From contig JBMYSW010000017.1 of the NCBI GenBank assembly GCA_049603715.1, forward strand, positions 1-64,000: a stretch of DNA of 64,000 nt, read 5' to 3'. Each line of letters opens with the position of its first letter. Within the stretch, counting starts at the first letter, position 1. Origin of the DNA: Pontibacterium sp049603715 (GTDB lineage Bacteria > Pseudomonadota > Gammaproteobacteria > Pseudomonadales > Balneatricaceae). A program made the translations under genes and the position numbers. Shown one piece after another: positions 54,637 to 63,585 of the stretch. A model generated the notes under the pieces. The model saw only the letters and a list, made by a program, of their open reading frames with translations, had not been told where the DNA came from and searched no databases.

Positions 54637-55020
54637 ATGAAGATAGAGAAAACTTCTTATTCTGCAGTGCTTGGAGTTGTCCTTAACAATCAGAGGAAAA
54701 TGGAGGGCATTGAGCAAGGAGAAATGGCTGAGCGTATGGGATTGTCACAGGCAAGCTATAGCCGCCTTGAAAGTGGTAAGTCTTCGTTTTCTGTTGACCA
54801 AATGTATCAAGCGGCGGTCGCATTGGGCATTAAAGCCAGTGACTTAACGGAAGCGCTGAATGATACAGTTGAAAGATTGCGTGAGAGTGGAGTGGAGGTG
54901 GTTCCACAAGTTCGAGGAAATACAACTCAGGCCAAATCCTCAGCTGCTGGAGATGTTGGTAAAGTTCTAGCAGGTGCTACGCTGGGCGCAGTACTGATAA
55001 CCCTATTGAGTAAAAGGTAA
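54637..55020 (+). CDS. XRE-family regulator with C-terminal membrane segment
   Basis: A 127-residue protein. The helix-turn-helix is at about 24-48 (EQGEMAERMGLSQASYSRLE), the classic Cro/CI type. A linker with RLRESGVEVVPQVRG leads to a hydrophobic C-terminal segment (VGKVLAGATLGAVLITLL, about 107-124). A membrane-tailed XRE regulator is uncommon. It is divergent from the LRAT-like gene and probably represses it through the palindrome. Confidence 0.82.
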   Translation: MKIEKTSYSAVLGVVLNNQRKMEGIEQGEMAERMGLSQASYSRLESGKSSFSVDQMYQAAVALGIKASDLTEALNDTVERLRESGVEVVPQVRGNTTQAKSSAAGDVGKVLAGATLGAVLITLLSKR

Positions 55021-55116
55021 AATCTTTTCTGGGTTAATAGTAGCTTGTGGCTAAGCTCAAGTTGTTATTCATGTGTAGTGATTGCTTTCTAGCTTGGCAC
55101 TAATTTAAGTATTTGT

Positions 55117-55989
55117 TCAAGGCGCCTGCTTTGGGCCGATTGTTCTGATATTCAGTGCCTTGGCTAAAGCTTGTTTCATCACCGCACGATTGGGCTGTTG
55201 TCCTGTCCAGTATTCAAAGGCAATGGCGCCTTGCTCCACCAACATGCCTAGCCCACTTACCGTAGTACAGCCCTGAGCCTCAGCTGTGCGCAATAAGTGG
55301 GTTTGTGGCGGGTTAAAAATGCCATCGGCAACACACATATGTGGTAACAGGCGAGTAAAGTCGATGGGGAGCTGGGCATCACAGTTTGGATACAAGCCTA
55401 CCGAGGTGGTGTTAATCACTAGGTGTGTATCGGCGGGTACTTCGAATAAGCCTTCCCAAGGCAAAGCTGTCGCGGTTGCTGGGGTGTGTTCATTTACAAT
55501 GGCTGCGAGGGTTTGAGCACGGGCGTAGTTGCGATTAACGAGTACGATCTCCGCGACTCCAGCCAATGCCAATTCAACCGCAACCGCCTTTGCCGCACCG
55601 CCGGCACCAAACATCACTACCTTGGCGTCGTTTAAAGAAACAAAGGGTCGAACTGACTCAACAAACCCACGACCATCGGTGTTTTCGCCAATAAGCTCGC
55701 CTCCTTCAATCCTTACCGTATTGACCGCCTGAGTAATTTCAGCTGAAGGCGCTAAGCGATCGAGTAGGGGAATAACCGATTCTTTATGGGGAATAGAGCA
55801 GTTAAAGCCTCGCCAGCCCATTGCTTGTGCACCTGCAACCGCATTGGCAAGTTGCTCTGGTGCTACTTCGCAATTGATATAGCGCCATGGCAGGTTTAAA
55901 TCCTTAAACGCTGCCTCCATCATCACGCCGGTAGGGTTTTCAAGCGCAGGCTGAGCGAACGAGCCGGTTAACGCATCTAAAAAATTCAT
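55117..55989 (-). CDS. Shikimate/quinate dehydrogenase-like protein
   Basis: A 290-residue member of the shikimate dehydrogenase superfamily. The NADP motif MFGAGGAAKAV, the catalytic Lys in NCSIPHKESV, NTDGRGF and NTTSVGLYPN are visible. The N-terminal substrate-binding loop is atypical (LTGSFAQPALENPTGVM instead of a GxPIxHSxSP), so it belongs to a paralogous group, not certain AroE. It may act on quinate or a sugar-derived compound. ATG 55989 has GGAG upstream. Downstream of the XRE system on the other strand. Confidence 0.85.
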   Translation of the reverse strand: MNFLDALTGSFAQPALENPTGVMMEAAFKDLNLPWRYINCEVAPEQLANAVAGAQAMGWRGFNCSIPHKESVIPLLDRLAPSAEITQAVNTVRIEGGELIGENTDGRGFVESVRPFVSLNDAKVVMFGAGGAAKAVAVELALAGVAEIVLVNRNYARAQTLAAIVNEHTPATATALPWEGLFEVPADTHLVINTTSVGLYPNCDAQLPIDFTRLLPHMCVADGIFNPPQTHLLRTAEAQGCTTVSGLGMLVEQGAIAFEYWTGQQPNRAVMKQALAKALNIRTIGPKQAP

Positions 55990-56115
55990 CGCTATTCCAC
56001 TCCATTTAGGCAAAGGCTAAGTCATGTTTTAGCCTTTGATCCTAGCACTGTCGTGGCGCATGAATATTTCAAATTTTACAGAAGGGGCTGGGCGAAAAGG
56101 GCTGGTGTTAGCGTG

Positions 56116-56988
56116 TTAGCACCTTTGGTGCTTCTGCCGAAACGCGCTGGGGGTCATGTCTTTTTGCTTTAAAAACATGCGGTTAAAGTTAGATAGGTTA
56201 TTGAAGCCGACGTCATAACACAGCTGAGAAATAGGACGCTGGGTATTGATGAGCTGAATCGCAGCCTGATTAATGCGAATTTTGTTGAGGTAATAGGTAA
56301 AGTTGTAGCCCGTATTTCGTTTAAAAAACCGCGAAAAGCTGGACTCTGACATACCGGCCTGCTGTGCCACGGCTTTTTGGCTAATGTCGTTGGGATAGTG
56401 GCGATATAAAAACGCAATGACACCGTTAAGCACTTTAAGGTCTTGCTGGTTTTTATTATCTAAATACTGACCGCTGGCTAAACTCACGCGCTCGTCACTG
56501 TGGCGAAGGGTGCTGAGCAGCTCGATAAACCCTGCGACCTTCATACTGCCTTCGGCTTGCCCTAGCTGCGTTAACTGCTCTGCCGCGTTAATGGCTGTTT
56601 GGCCAATAAACTCCAAACCTTGGGTTGCGTCTTTTAACAGTTGATGTAGGTCTGTAGCTTCGCTAAAGCACTGGCCTAGTTGCTCTATAAGTTGACCGTT
56701 AAATTGCAGAACTAAGTCTCGGTCGAATTGATGGGCATCACTGCTGATATCACTCACCCAGTTATGAGGTAAGTTGGGGCCTGTCATCATCAGTGTGCCA
56801 GCTTTAAAGGGGCCAATATAGTCACCGATATAGGCCGTGCCTTCACCGTGGGTAATAAGGTGAATCTCGTACTCTGGGTGAATATGCCAGTGTGCAGAGG
56901 GGTGAGGGTAGTCGTGACGAAACCACCGAAAGCTGCTCTCGGCTTGTGTTGGAATGATTTCAAAATTCAGTGGCTCGTCATGTTGCAT
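56116..56988 (-). CDS. AraC-family transcriptional regulator
   Basis: A 290-residue protein with an N-terminal cupin-like sensor (HWHIHPEYEIHLITHGEGTAYIGDY) and two C-terminal helix-turn-helix motifs (ISQKAVAQQAGMSESSFSRFFKRNTG and the ISQLCYDVGFNNLSNFNRMF region). The gene starts 20 bp after the polyol dehydrogenase stop on the same strand, so the two form an operon. It probably responds to a polyol or sugar. Confidence 0.9.
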   Translation of the reverse strand: MQHDEPLNFEIIPTQAESSFRWFRHDYPHPSAHWHIHPEYEIHLITHGEGTAYIGDYIGPFKAGTLMMTGPNLPHNWVSDISSDAHQFDRDLVLQFNGQLIEQLGQCFSEATDLHQLLKDATQGLEFIGQTAINAAEQLTQLGQAEGSMKVAGFIELLSTLRHSDERVSLASGQYLDNKNQQDLKVLNGVIAFLYRHYPNDISQKAVAQQAGMSESSFSRFFKRNTGYNFTYYLNKIRINQAAIQLINTQRPISQLCYDVGFNNLSNFNRMFLKQKDMTPSAFRQKHQRC

Positions 56989-57008
56989 ATAACCGGTCCT
57001 GCGTGGTG

Positions 57009-58040
57009 TTAAAAACGAATTTGCAGTTTGATATCGCTGGGTTGGGCGCTGGCTGCGCGTTCGTAAGCCAAGATGCTGTCGTCAAAGTCGTACACATGGC
57101 TAATAAGCGGTTGGACGTCAATTTTGCCCGAAGCCATTAAGTTGAGCGCACGTTCAAAGACGTTTGGGTAACGAAACACGCTCTCGATACGAATTTCTTT
57201 GGCTTGAATGGCCACTACATCTACTGCAACGGGAGCCAGAGGCATTCCTACTAAAACTAGGCAGCCATTTGGGCGTAGATAATTAATAATAGGCTCAAAA
57301 GCTTTGGCTGCGCCACTGGCCTCAAAAACCACATCAACTCCCCAGCCGTGGGTGGCTTCGTTTATATAAGCTTCGACAGAAGAGTCCTTTACGTTAATTG
57401 TCTCAATACCCGCGTATTGGCTAGCAATATCGAGTTTAGCTTGGCTAAGGTCGCAGATGTAAACCTTTTGGCAGCCTGCTGCCAGAGCCGCCAATGCGGT
57501 GAGTATGCCGATGGTACCTGCGCCGACAACCAAGGCGGTATCGCCCGGTTTAATTTGAGCCTTAACCGTGGCTTGTACGCCCGTGGCGAGTGGCTCAACC
57601 ATCGCGCCTTCTGCATAGCTGACTTGCTCGGGGAGTTTGTAGGTAAAAGCGGCGGGATGATTTACTTGCTCAATCATACAGCCATGGTGTGGTGGTGTTG
57701 CTCAAAAGCGAACATCTGGGTCGAGGTTGTAGAGCCCTAGTTTGCTACAACGAGAGTTAAGGTTTGGGATACCCGGCTCCATACATACTCGATCGCCGAC
57801 CGTAAGGTGACTAACTTGGCTGCCAATGGCTACGACCTGTCCCGAAACCTCGTGCCCTAAAATCATCGGCTGATCCACTACAAATGGGCCGATTTTACCG
57901 TGCGTGTAATAGTGAACATCGCTACCGCAAACGCCCACGTTTTTTACCGCGACGCGGACTTCGTCAGGTTTTAGCTCAGCAGGTGCTTCGCCTTGCCTAA
58001 TACTTAATTGTAGCTTTTGTTCTAAAAATAGCGCTTTCAT
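57009..58040 (-). pseudogene. Xylitol/sorbitol-type zinc dehydrogenase interrupted by an in-frame TGA
   Basis: A medium-chain zinc alcohol dehydrogenase of 343 codons. The catalytic zinc ligands are in GVCGSDVHYY and ILGHEVSG; the NAD fold is VVGAGTIGILTALAALAAG. At codon 113 (57702-57704 on the plus strand) a TGA stands where the family has an aromatic residue in RF(W/F)ATPP. Both sides are in the same frame, so this is a point nonsense change, not a frameshift. The N-terminal product would be 112 residues; the rest could be translated from an internal ATG. A sequencing error or readthrough is also possible. Confidence 0.85.
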
Positions 58041-58168
58041 CAGATGCCTCGTGTTCTTATTAGATCAGCACCCGTCGCTAAATGGCCAGCGAGGGCGTAG
58101 GGTGATACTAAAGAGAGGTGCGAGGTGTCGCTAATAGCAGGGCGCTTAACGCTGATACTTTTTTGTTT

Positions 58169-58639
58169 TCACGAGGGTGAGGATGACTTTGCTTCGGCAA
58201 GTAGAGATTGCCAACTATCAGGTGGGTTTCCGTTTAAAAGCATGTGCTCAAATACGAGGTATGCATCGGTTTTACTGTGATAAGCTCGCTTGGTTTTCTC
58301 ATTGTTTACCCAAGCATAGACGATGATTTTTGCTTTTGAGTCGTAGCGAAAAAACAGGCGATATTGCTGAAAAAACTTTGCTCTAAACCAGTGTTTGTGG
58401 GCTGCGCCAAGGGTTTTTCCTTGCCTAAACTCGACTGCGCTTGGGTCTTGAGGGATGATTTGAAACATCAGCTTGGTGATCGCGGCAAGGCGCTTTGAAG
58501 CATTGCGATTTAGATAACCTTCAGGGTCTTTTTGTTTTAGTTTTTCCACTTGCTCAGTGAGCTCACTAACCTCTGCGAGCATCAGCGGATGCAGATAAAG
58601 CGTCCAGCCATTGACGACCATTGCTGACGTGGTTGTCAC
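58169..58639 (-). CDS. yhaV: Type II toxin YhaV
   Basis: A 156-residue ribosome-dependent or free mRNA endonuclease toxin of the YhaV group. Signatures are VNGWTLYLHPLML, KDPEGYLNRNASKRLAAITKL, AVEFRQGKTLGAAHKHWFRAKFFQQYRLFFRYDS (quoted in part) and YAWVNNEKTKRAYHSKTDAYLVF. Its start overlaps the antitoxin stop by four bases, typical of a co-translated toxin-antitoxin pair. The frame is intact. Confidence 0.94.
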   Translation of the reverse strand: MTTTSAMVVNGWTLYLHPLMLAEVSELTEQVEKLKQKDPEGYLNRNASKRLAAITKLMFQIIPQDPSAVEFRQGKTLGAAHKHWFRAKFFQQYRLFFRYDSKAKIIVYAWVNNEKTKRAYHSKTDAYLVFEHMLLNGNPPDSWQSLLAEAKSSSPS

Positions 58640-58971
58640 GCGTTATCGCCCTCGTCTTCTAGTGCAGCATCAAGATCAATATCCACTTCCGCAGTTAACG
58701 AGTGCAGGTGTTGGGCAAGGTCAGGAGAAACAGCCGCCAAATTTTGTGGGTGGTTTTGAATATCTTGTGCCAAAAACGTAAGAAAGCTATCGAGTGCGGG
58801 GTCACTCTCTTCTTGTTCTGCCTTCGAGAGCAAAACACTACCGTCAGACTTTATGGTGTAGCGTAACTTTTCGCGTTTACTGAGACCAAGCGCCTTTCGT
58901 ACTGCATCGGGCACTGTGGTTTGGTAGCGGTCTGTAAGTGTCGACTCGTTTATGAGTATTGTGTCTGCCAT
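58636..58971 (-). CDS. prlF: Type II antitoxin PrlF
   Basis: A 111-residue AbrB/MazE-fold antitoxin, the same length as E. coli PrlF. The N-terminal swapped-hairpin DNA-binding domain reads STLTDRYQTTVPDAVRKALGLSKREKLRY (quoted in part), and the acidic C-terminus should wrap the toxin. ATG 58971 with GAAGGG upstream is preferred over a start five codons earlier. An inverted repeat upstream is the likely autorepression site. Confidence 0.94.
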   Translation of the reverse strand: MADTILINESTLTDRYQTTVPDAVRKALGLSKREKLRYTIKSDGSVLLSKAEQEESDPALDSFLTFLAQDIQNHPQNLAAVSPDLAQHLHSLTAEVDIDLDAALEDEGDNA

Positions 58972-59004
58972 GGTAAAGCCCTTCAAGGTTTCTTATAGTT
59001 CAAG

Positions 59005-59022
59005 GTAATGCAACTGCATTAC
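59005..59022. promoter_or_regulatory. Inverted repeat upstream of prlF-yhaV
   Basis: GTAATGCA and TGCATTAC are perfect eight-base arms separated by two bases, 33 bp before the prlF start. This is the expected operator for PrlF/YhaV autoregulation. Confidence 0.7.
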
Positions 59023-59126
59023 TTGGTCAAGTATTAAGCTGGAGTGGGCAGTTTAGGTGAGGGGAGTAGTAAAGGCTGCAATAAGCGCTGTGAAGCTTGA
59101 GATCTATGAATGGCTTGCGCTGCCCA

Positions 59127-59162
59127 TAAAAAAGCGAGTACTTGGTTAGAAGCACTCGCTTT
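59127..59162 (-). terminator. Rho-independent terminator after gcvP
   Basis: AAAGCGAGT and ACTCGCTTT form a nine-pair stem with a 14-base loop, followed on the minus strand by a run of T. It lies about 25 bp after the gcvP stop. Confidence 0.88.
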
Positions 59163-59188
59163 ATCTTTTGACTCGTGGGGTGGGCTAA

Positions 59189-62083
59189 TTACTCAGCGTA
59201 ATTTTCGACCGGTACACATGCACAGAACAAGTTACGGTCGCCGTAAACGTTGTCGATGCGGTTAACCGTTGGCCATACCTTAGATGTCATCAAGCGAGCG
59301 ACAGGGAAGGCACCGACTTGCTGGCTGTATGGGCGGTTCCATTCGCCGTCAACGAGGTCGGCAACGGTGTGTGGTGCGTTTTTCAGCGGGTTGTTGTTCG
59401 CGTCGATGTGGCCTTGCTCTACGTCGTCGATTTCTTTGCGAATCGTAACCATCGCTTCAACAAAGCGGTCTAGCTCTTCTTTTGATTCAGACTCAGTTGG
59501 CTCAATCATCAAGGTGCCAGCCACTGGGAAGGACATGGTTGGTGCGTGGAAACCAAAGTCCATCAAGCGCTTAGCCACGTCTTCTTCGGTAATGCCGGTA
59601 CGCTCTTTGAGTGGACGCATATCGATAATACATTCGTGCGCTACGCGACCTTGGGTGCCGGTGTAAAGCACTGGGTAGTGCTCTGCAAGGGAGGTGGCCA
59701 AGTAGTTGGCATTAAGAATGGCATTGTCGGTAGCGATTTTAAGGCCGTCGGCACCCATCAATGCAATGTACACCCAAGAGATAGGCAAGATAGATGCGCT
59801 ACCCCAAGGTGCGGCGCTGACAGCACCATTGCTTTCGATTGGGCCTTCAATTTTGGTCACTGGGTGGTTAGCAACGTAAGGTGCTAGGTGCGACTTTACG
59901 CCGATAGGGCCCATGCCTGGGCCGCCGCCGCCGTGAGGAATACAGAAGGTTTTGTGCAGGTTCATGTGTGACACGTCTGCGCCGATATCGGCTGGGCGGC
60001 TGATGGCAACCTGTGCGTTAAGGTTGGCACCGTCCATGTACACTTGGCCGCCATTGGCGTGGATGATGTCACAAATGTCTTTAATGCTTTCTTCAAATAC
60101 GCCGTGGGTCGACGGGTAGGTGATCATCAAGCAGCTGAGGTTTTCAGCGTGCTTTTCAGCTTTTGCTTTAAGGTCAGCCACGTCAACGTTACCTGAGTCA
60201 TCACAGCTTACTAATACCACCTTCATGTCGGCCAAAGCAGCAGAAGCTGGGTTGGTGCCGTGAGCAGAGGTTGGGATCAAGCAGATGTTACGGTGACCTT
60301 GGTCTTGGCTTAAGTGGTAAGCACGAATCGCTAGTAGGCCCGCGTACTCGCCCTGTGCGCCTGAGTTAGGCTGCATGCAAACGGCGTCGAAGCCGGTAAT
60401 TTTGCACAGCATGGTTTCTAGCTCGCCAATCATCTTAGCGTAGCCTTGGGCTTGGTCTAGCGGCGCGAATGGGTGGATGTTGGCAAACTCTGGCCAAGTG
60501 ACCGGAATCATTTCGGCAGTAGCGTTTAGCTTCATCGTACATGAGCCAAGGGCGATCATACTGTGTGCCAACGAAATGTCTTTGTTTTCTAGGTGCTTAA
60601 GGTAGCGCAGCATGTCGGTTTCGCTGTGGTAGCTGTTGAATACCGGGTGCGTTAGGTATTCAGAAGTACGAATCAACGCGCCTGGGTAGCTGGTGGTTTG
60701 CGCCGCACGCTGGTCTAGGGCGTTAATGTCTAGGGTGTTGTCGCCCAAAATGGCTTGCCATAGTTTAGCGACGGTCGCACGAGTGCTAGTTTCGTCGAAG
60801 GTTACGCCAATTTTGCTGTCTTCAACCACACGTACGTTAATGCCTTGTTCGCAAAGGGCAGTCACAACGGCGTCGCGCTTGTCACCTAGGTCGAGGGTTA
60901 GGGTGTCGAACCACGTGTGGTTTACTGGCGTTACGCCATTTTCGGCAAGACCCGCAGCAAAAATGCTGGCTAGGCGGTTAATACGGGTAGCGATGGTTTT
61001 TAGGCCTTGTGGACCGTGGTACACCGCGTAAAAGCCAGAGATATTGGCAAGCAGTACTTGTGCAGTACAAATGTTCGAAGTCGCTTTTTCACGACGGATG
61101 TGTTGCTCGCGGGTTTGCATGGCCATGCGAAGCGCTTGGTTACCACGGGTATCAACCGATACACCGATAATACGGCCCGGCACAGAGCGCTTGTAAGCGT
61201 CACGCGTGGCAAAGAAGGCCGCGTGTGGGCCGCCGTAACCCATAGGTACACCAAAGCGTTGGCTTGAGCCAAACACCACGTCCGCACCAAACTCGCCTGG
61301 CGACTTAAGTACAAGCAGGCTCATAATGTCTGCTGCGGCACAGAAAAGGGCTTTTTTCGCGTGGGTTTTTTCAACCAATGCTTCGTACTCAACTACGTCA
61401 CCATGAGTGCCAGGGTACTGGACTAGCACACCAAACGGTTCGTGGTTGTCGATCAATTCATTTACGTCGCCTACAATCACCTCGTAACCCAGTGGCTCTG
61501 CACGGGTTTCAACCACGTTAATGGTTTGAGGGTGGCAGTTTTTATCTACCAAAAAGACGTTGGCTTTACGCGCTTTAGACATACGCTTACATAGCGTCAT
61601 GGCTTCTGCTGCGGCAGTGGCTTCGTCGAGCAATGAGGCGTTGGCCAAGTCAAGACCGGTAAGGTCTAAAATCATTTGCTGGTAGTTAAGCAGTGCTTCT
61701 AGGCGGCCTTGAGCAACTTCTGGCTGGTAAGGCGTGTAAGCGGTGTACCAACCTGGGTTTTCTAGTACATTGCGCAAAATTACATTGGGCAACTGGGTGT
61801 TGGTGTAACCCATGCCAATCATCGACTCTTTGATTTGGTTTTGGCTGGCGAGGCTTTTTAAGTAGGCCAAAACTTCAGGCTCATTTTTGCTCATTGGCAA
61901 GTCGAGTAGACCGTCTACGCGGATGTTACTCGGAACAGTTTGGTCAATAAGGGCTTCCATGCTAGTAAGGCCGAGCGACGACAGCATTTGTTGCTGTTCT
62001 TGGCTACTAGGGCCTACGTGACGAGAGATAAAGGCGTCGTTTTGTTCGAGTGTTGTTAGAGCAACAGTTTCGTTCGGCTGCAT
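59189..62083 (-). CDS. gcvP: Glycine dehydrogenase (decarboxylating), P protein
   Basis: The PLP-dependent P subunit of the glycine cleavage system, 964 residues, a single-chain form with both halves. The N-terminal half has FISRHVGPSSQEQQQML, and the C-terminal half carries the PLP lysine in HKTFCIPHGGGG and the glycine loop following. It decarboxylates glycine and passes the aminomethyl group to the H protein lipoamide. gcvT and gcvH are not adjacent in the window. A perfect inverted repeat lies about 170 bp upstream. The gene appears monocistronic and has its own terminator. Confidence 0.97.
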   Translation of the reverse strand: MQPNETVALTTLEQNDAFISRHVGPSSQEQQQMLSSLGLTSMEALIDQTVPSNIRVDGLLDLPMSKNEPEVLAYLKSLASQNQIKESMIGMGYTNTQLPNVILRNVLENPGWYTAYTPYQPEVAQGRLEALLNYQQMILDLTGLDLANASLLDEATAAAEAMTLCKRMSKARKANVFLVDKNCHPQTINVVETRAEPLGYEVIVGDVNELIDNHEPFGVLVQYPGTHGDVVEYEALVEKTHAKKALFCAAADIMSLLVLKSPGEFGADVVFGSSQRFGVPMGYGGPHAAFFATRDAYKRSVPGRIIGVSVDTRGNQALRMAMQTREQHIRREKATSNICTAQVLLANISGFYAVYHGPQGLKTIATRINRLASIFAAGLAENGVTPVNHTWFDTLTLDLGDKRDAVVTALCEQGINVRVVEDSKIGVTFDETSTRATVAKLWQAILGDNTLDINALDQRAAQTTSYPGALIRTSEYLTHPVFNSYHSETDMLRYLKHLENKDISLAHSMIALGSCTMKLNATAEMIPVTWPEFANIHPFAPLDQAQGYAKMIGELETMLCKITGFDAVCMQPNSGAQGEYAGLLAIRAYHLSQDQGHRNICLIPTSAHGTNPASAALADMKVVLVSCDDSGNVDVADLKAKAEKHAENLSCLMITYPSTHGVFEESIKDICDIIHANGGQVYMDGANLNAQVAISRPADIGADVSHMNLHKTFCIPHGGGGPGMGPIGVKSHLAPYVANHPVTKIEGPIESNGAVSAAPWGSASILPISWVYIALMGADGLKIATDNAILNANYLATSLAEHYPVLYTGTQGRVAHECIIDMRPLKERTGITEEDVAKRLMDFGFHAPTMSFPVAGTLMIEPTESESKEELDRFVEAMVTIRKEIDDVEQGHIDANNNPLKNAPHTVADLVDGEWNRPYSQQVGAFPVARLMTSKVWPTVNRIDNVYGDRNLFCACVPVENYAE

Positions 62084-62252
62084 GGGTTAACCTGTAAAAA
62101 AGAGCGAAGTAAAAGGGTTAAATCAAAGTGCTACTTTGCAAGTGAAATAGCTTACTTTGGCCACTTAACGGCGAGCGGGCGAGCGCTGCCATTAAGCCGG
62201 TTTATCTGGGTGCTAATAATAGCGTGTTATGGTGCAATTGTGTTCATTTTTT

Positions 62253-62277
62253 GTTTCCTAAGTTTACTTTAGGAAAC
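62253..62277. promoter_or_regulatory. Perfect inverted repeat upstream of gcvP
   Basis: GTTTCCTAA and TTAGGAAAC are perfect nine-base arms separated by seven bases. It lies about 170 bp before the gcvP start, in the position of an operator. The cognate regulator is unknown. Confidence 0.65.
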
Positions 62278-62309
62278 TTTTTGGATGAATCAGTATACTT
62301 TCGCACCAT

Positions 62310-62384
62310 AAAAAAGGATCACAGCCCCTCTAAAGCAGCAGGTTAAGGGACTGTTTAGGTGTAAGAATGCCCTGCGTGGGGCTG
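62310..62384 (-). terminator. Extended terminator-like structure after the LpxR-like gene
   Basis: On the minus strand CAGCCCC and GGGGCTG bracket an inner GCAGG/CCTGC stem and a loop of about 28 bases, with TTTTTT six bases after. It starts 12 bp after the stop. The long interior makes termination less certain. Confidence 0.45.
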
Positions 62385-62396
62385 GTTTTGTACGGG

Positions 62397-63548
62397 TTAT
62401 TGATCGAACTTAAAGCAGTTCCAACCGTTGCAGCTATAAGAAAGTGCAATAGAGCCAAAGTGATGCGCGCCATCTTGGGTTTTAAATTCGCGGGTACGAT
62501 GAACGCGAGCCACACTTAGCTTAAAGCCTTTGTAAACGGCGGCGATACCCACGGCGACGTCGGCGACAAGGGGTTCTTTGTCCACACTGTGGCTATCAGA
62601 AAAGGTATTCCCGTCTAGAAAGATGTTGTGCAGTACCCAGCGTGCGTCGGTGGCGACAAAGGCGTGTGCGCCAATATTACTAGCTAAGCTACTAGAATAG
62701 GAGCGGTTATCAAAGCGACCTGGGCTGCTATTGTCGCCAGCGGTTCGTAACGACGAGGTACCAAAGTCGTGAGGCAGCTGAAACCCCAGACGCGCCTCTG
62801 CCCCAGCGTTAAGTGAGGTTTCGATATTACCTAAGCTAAAGCCTTTATGAGTAATCAGGTCATACTCTAAATGCCCCAGTACAGGTACGGTCAGCGTGGA
62901 TACACCCCTTGAGCGTCGGTGCTTTGTTTCAGATATGATTTGAATGCCGAGCTCGTTATTGAGTTGATTATCCCAGCCTTTGAATGTGTAGAGCCCGCGT
63001 AGCTTATGAATAAAGTCTTGGGTTTCGTGAGCTAACGACGCAGGCCCTACAATACCCACATTAATAGCGAGCGCATTTAACTGATTGTCGTGTTGTCCCT
63101 GATAGGCCGCACCTAAATACAGCCAGCCAGCATACGGGCGGTCGTTTGGGTCTACGGTGGTGCGATAGATGTCGCCGGGGGTATACATTTTTTGTCCGAC
63201 GGTAGCCACTAAGTTTCGCTGCAGTTGTTCGCGGCGTCCAACTTCAGGGTTAAAGCGACCTGCAAGCTTGTAAAGGCTTCTAGTCCACTGCGGGAGGCTT
63301 TCGTCATCTTCAAATGAGCTGATATCCGGTGAAATCGCCGAGAAGCGAACGCCGTTGGTGTAGTCTTGGTCGGTGTCGGTAAATAGGTCGTTTTCAAAAT
63401 ACCAAGTGCCTGTCCATGTGGCTGGTTCGCTGGCGAAAGTGAGAGGTGTGTAGGTAGTCAGTGAGGCAATGATCACTGTGCAACAAGCCAACGTTAGTGA
63501 TGAAGAGGAATGAAGCGCTAAAGTTTGAATCAACCTTAAATGGGACAT
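62397..63548 (-). CDS. lpxR: LpxR-like lipid A 3-O-deacylase, outer membrane
   Basis: A 383-residue outer-membrane beta-barrel of the DUF2219/LpxR family. The signal peptide ends TFASEP (about residue 38). The mature part begins with the catalytic-region FENDLFTDTDQDYTNGVR, typical of LpxR. DRPYAGWLYLGAAYQ and the terminal aromatic FKFDQ fit a barrel closing at the C-terminus. LpxR removes the 3'-acyloxyacyl chain of lipid A. ATG 63548 has GAGG upstream and suits the signal peptide; the frame is open to 63671. It lies downstream of the DsbB-like gene on the same strand. Confidence 0.85.
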   Translation of the reverse strand: MSHLRLIQTLALHSSSSLTLACCTVIIASLTTYTPLTFASEPATWTGTWYFENDLFTDTDQDYTNGVRFSAISPDISSFEDDESLPQWTRSLYKLAGRFNPEVGRREQLQRNLVATVGQKMYTPGDIYRTTVDPNDRPYAGWLYLGAAYQGQHDNQLNALAINVGIVGPASLAHETQDFIHKLRGLYTFKGWDNQLNNELGIQIISETKHRRSRGVSTLTVPVLGHLEYDLITHKGFSLGNIETSLNAGAEARLGFQLPHDFGTSSLRTAGDNSSPGRFDNRSYSSSLASNIGAHAFVATDARWVLHNIFLDGNTFSDSHSVDKEPLVADVAVGIAAVYKGFKLSVARVHRTREFKTQDGAHHFGSIALSYSCNGWNCFKFDQ

Positions 63549-63585
63549 CAGAGGGGCCTCTACCATTTTGCCCCAATGGGCGTTG

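Larger units (their letters stand above)
62084..62396. other. gcvP upstream region without a gene
   Basis: About 310 bp between gcvP and the LpxR-like gene. It contains the inverted repeat at 62253-62277 and the hairpin structure at 62310-62384. No glycine riboswitch pattern was recognised. Confidence 0.5.

Noticed and set aside
57680..57720. Frameshift between the two halves of the polyol dehydrogenase
   Set aside because: Both halves are in the same frame; the interruption is an in-frame TGA.
62084..62396. Glycine riboswitch upstream of gcvP
   Set aside because: No tandem aptamer pattern could be recognised, only a palindrome and a terminator-like structure.
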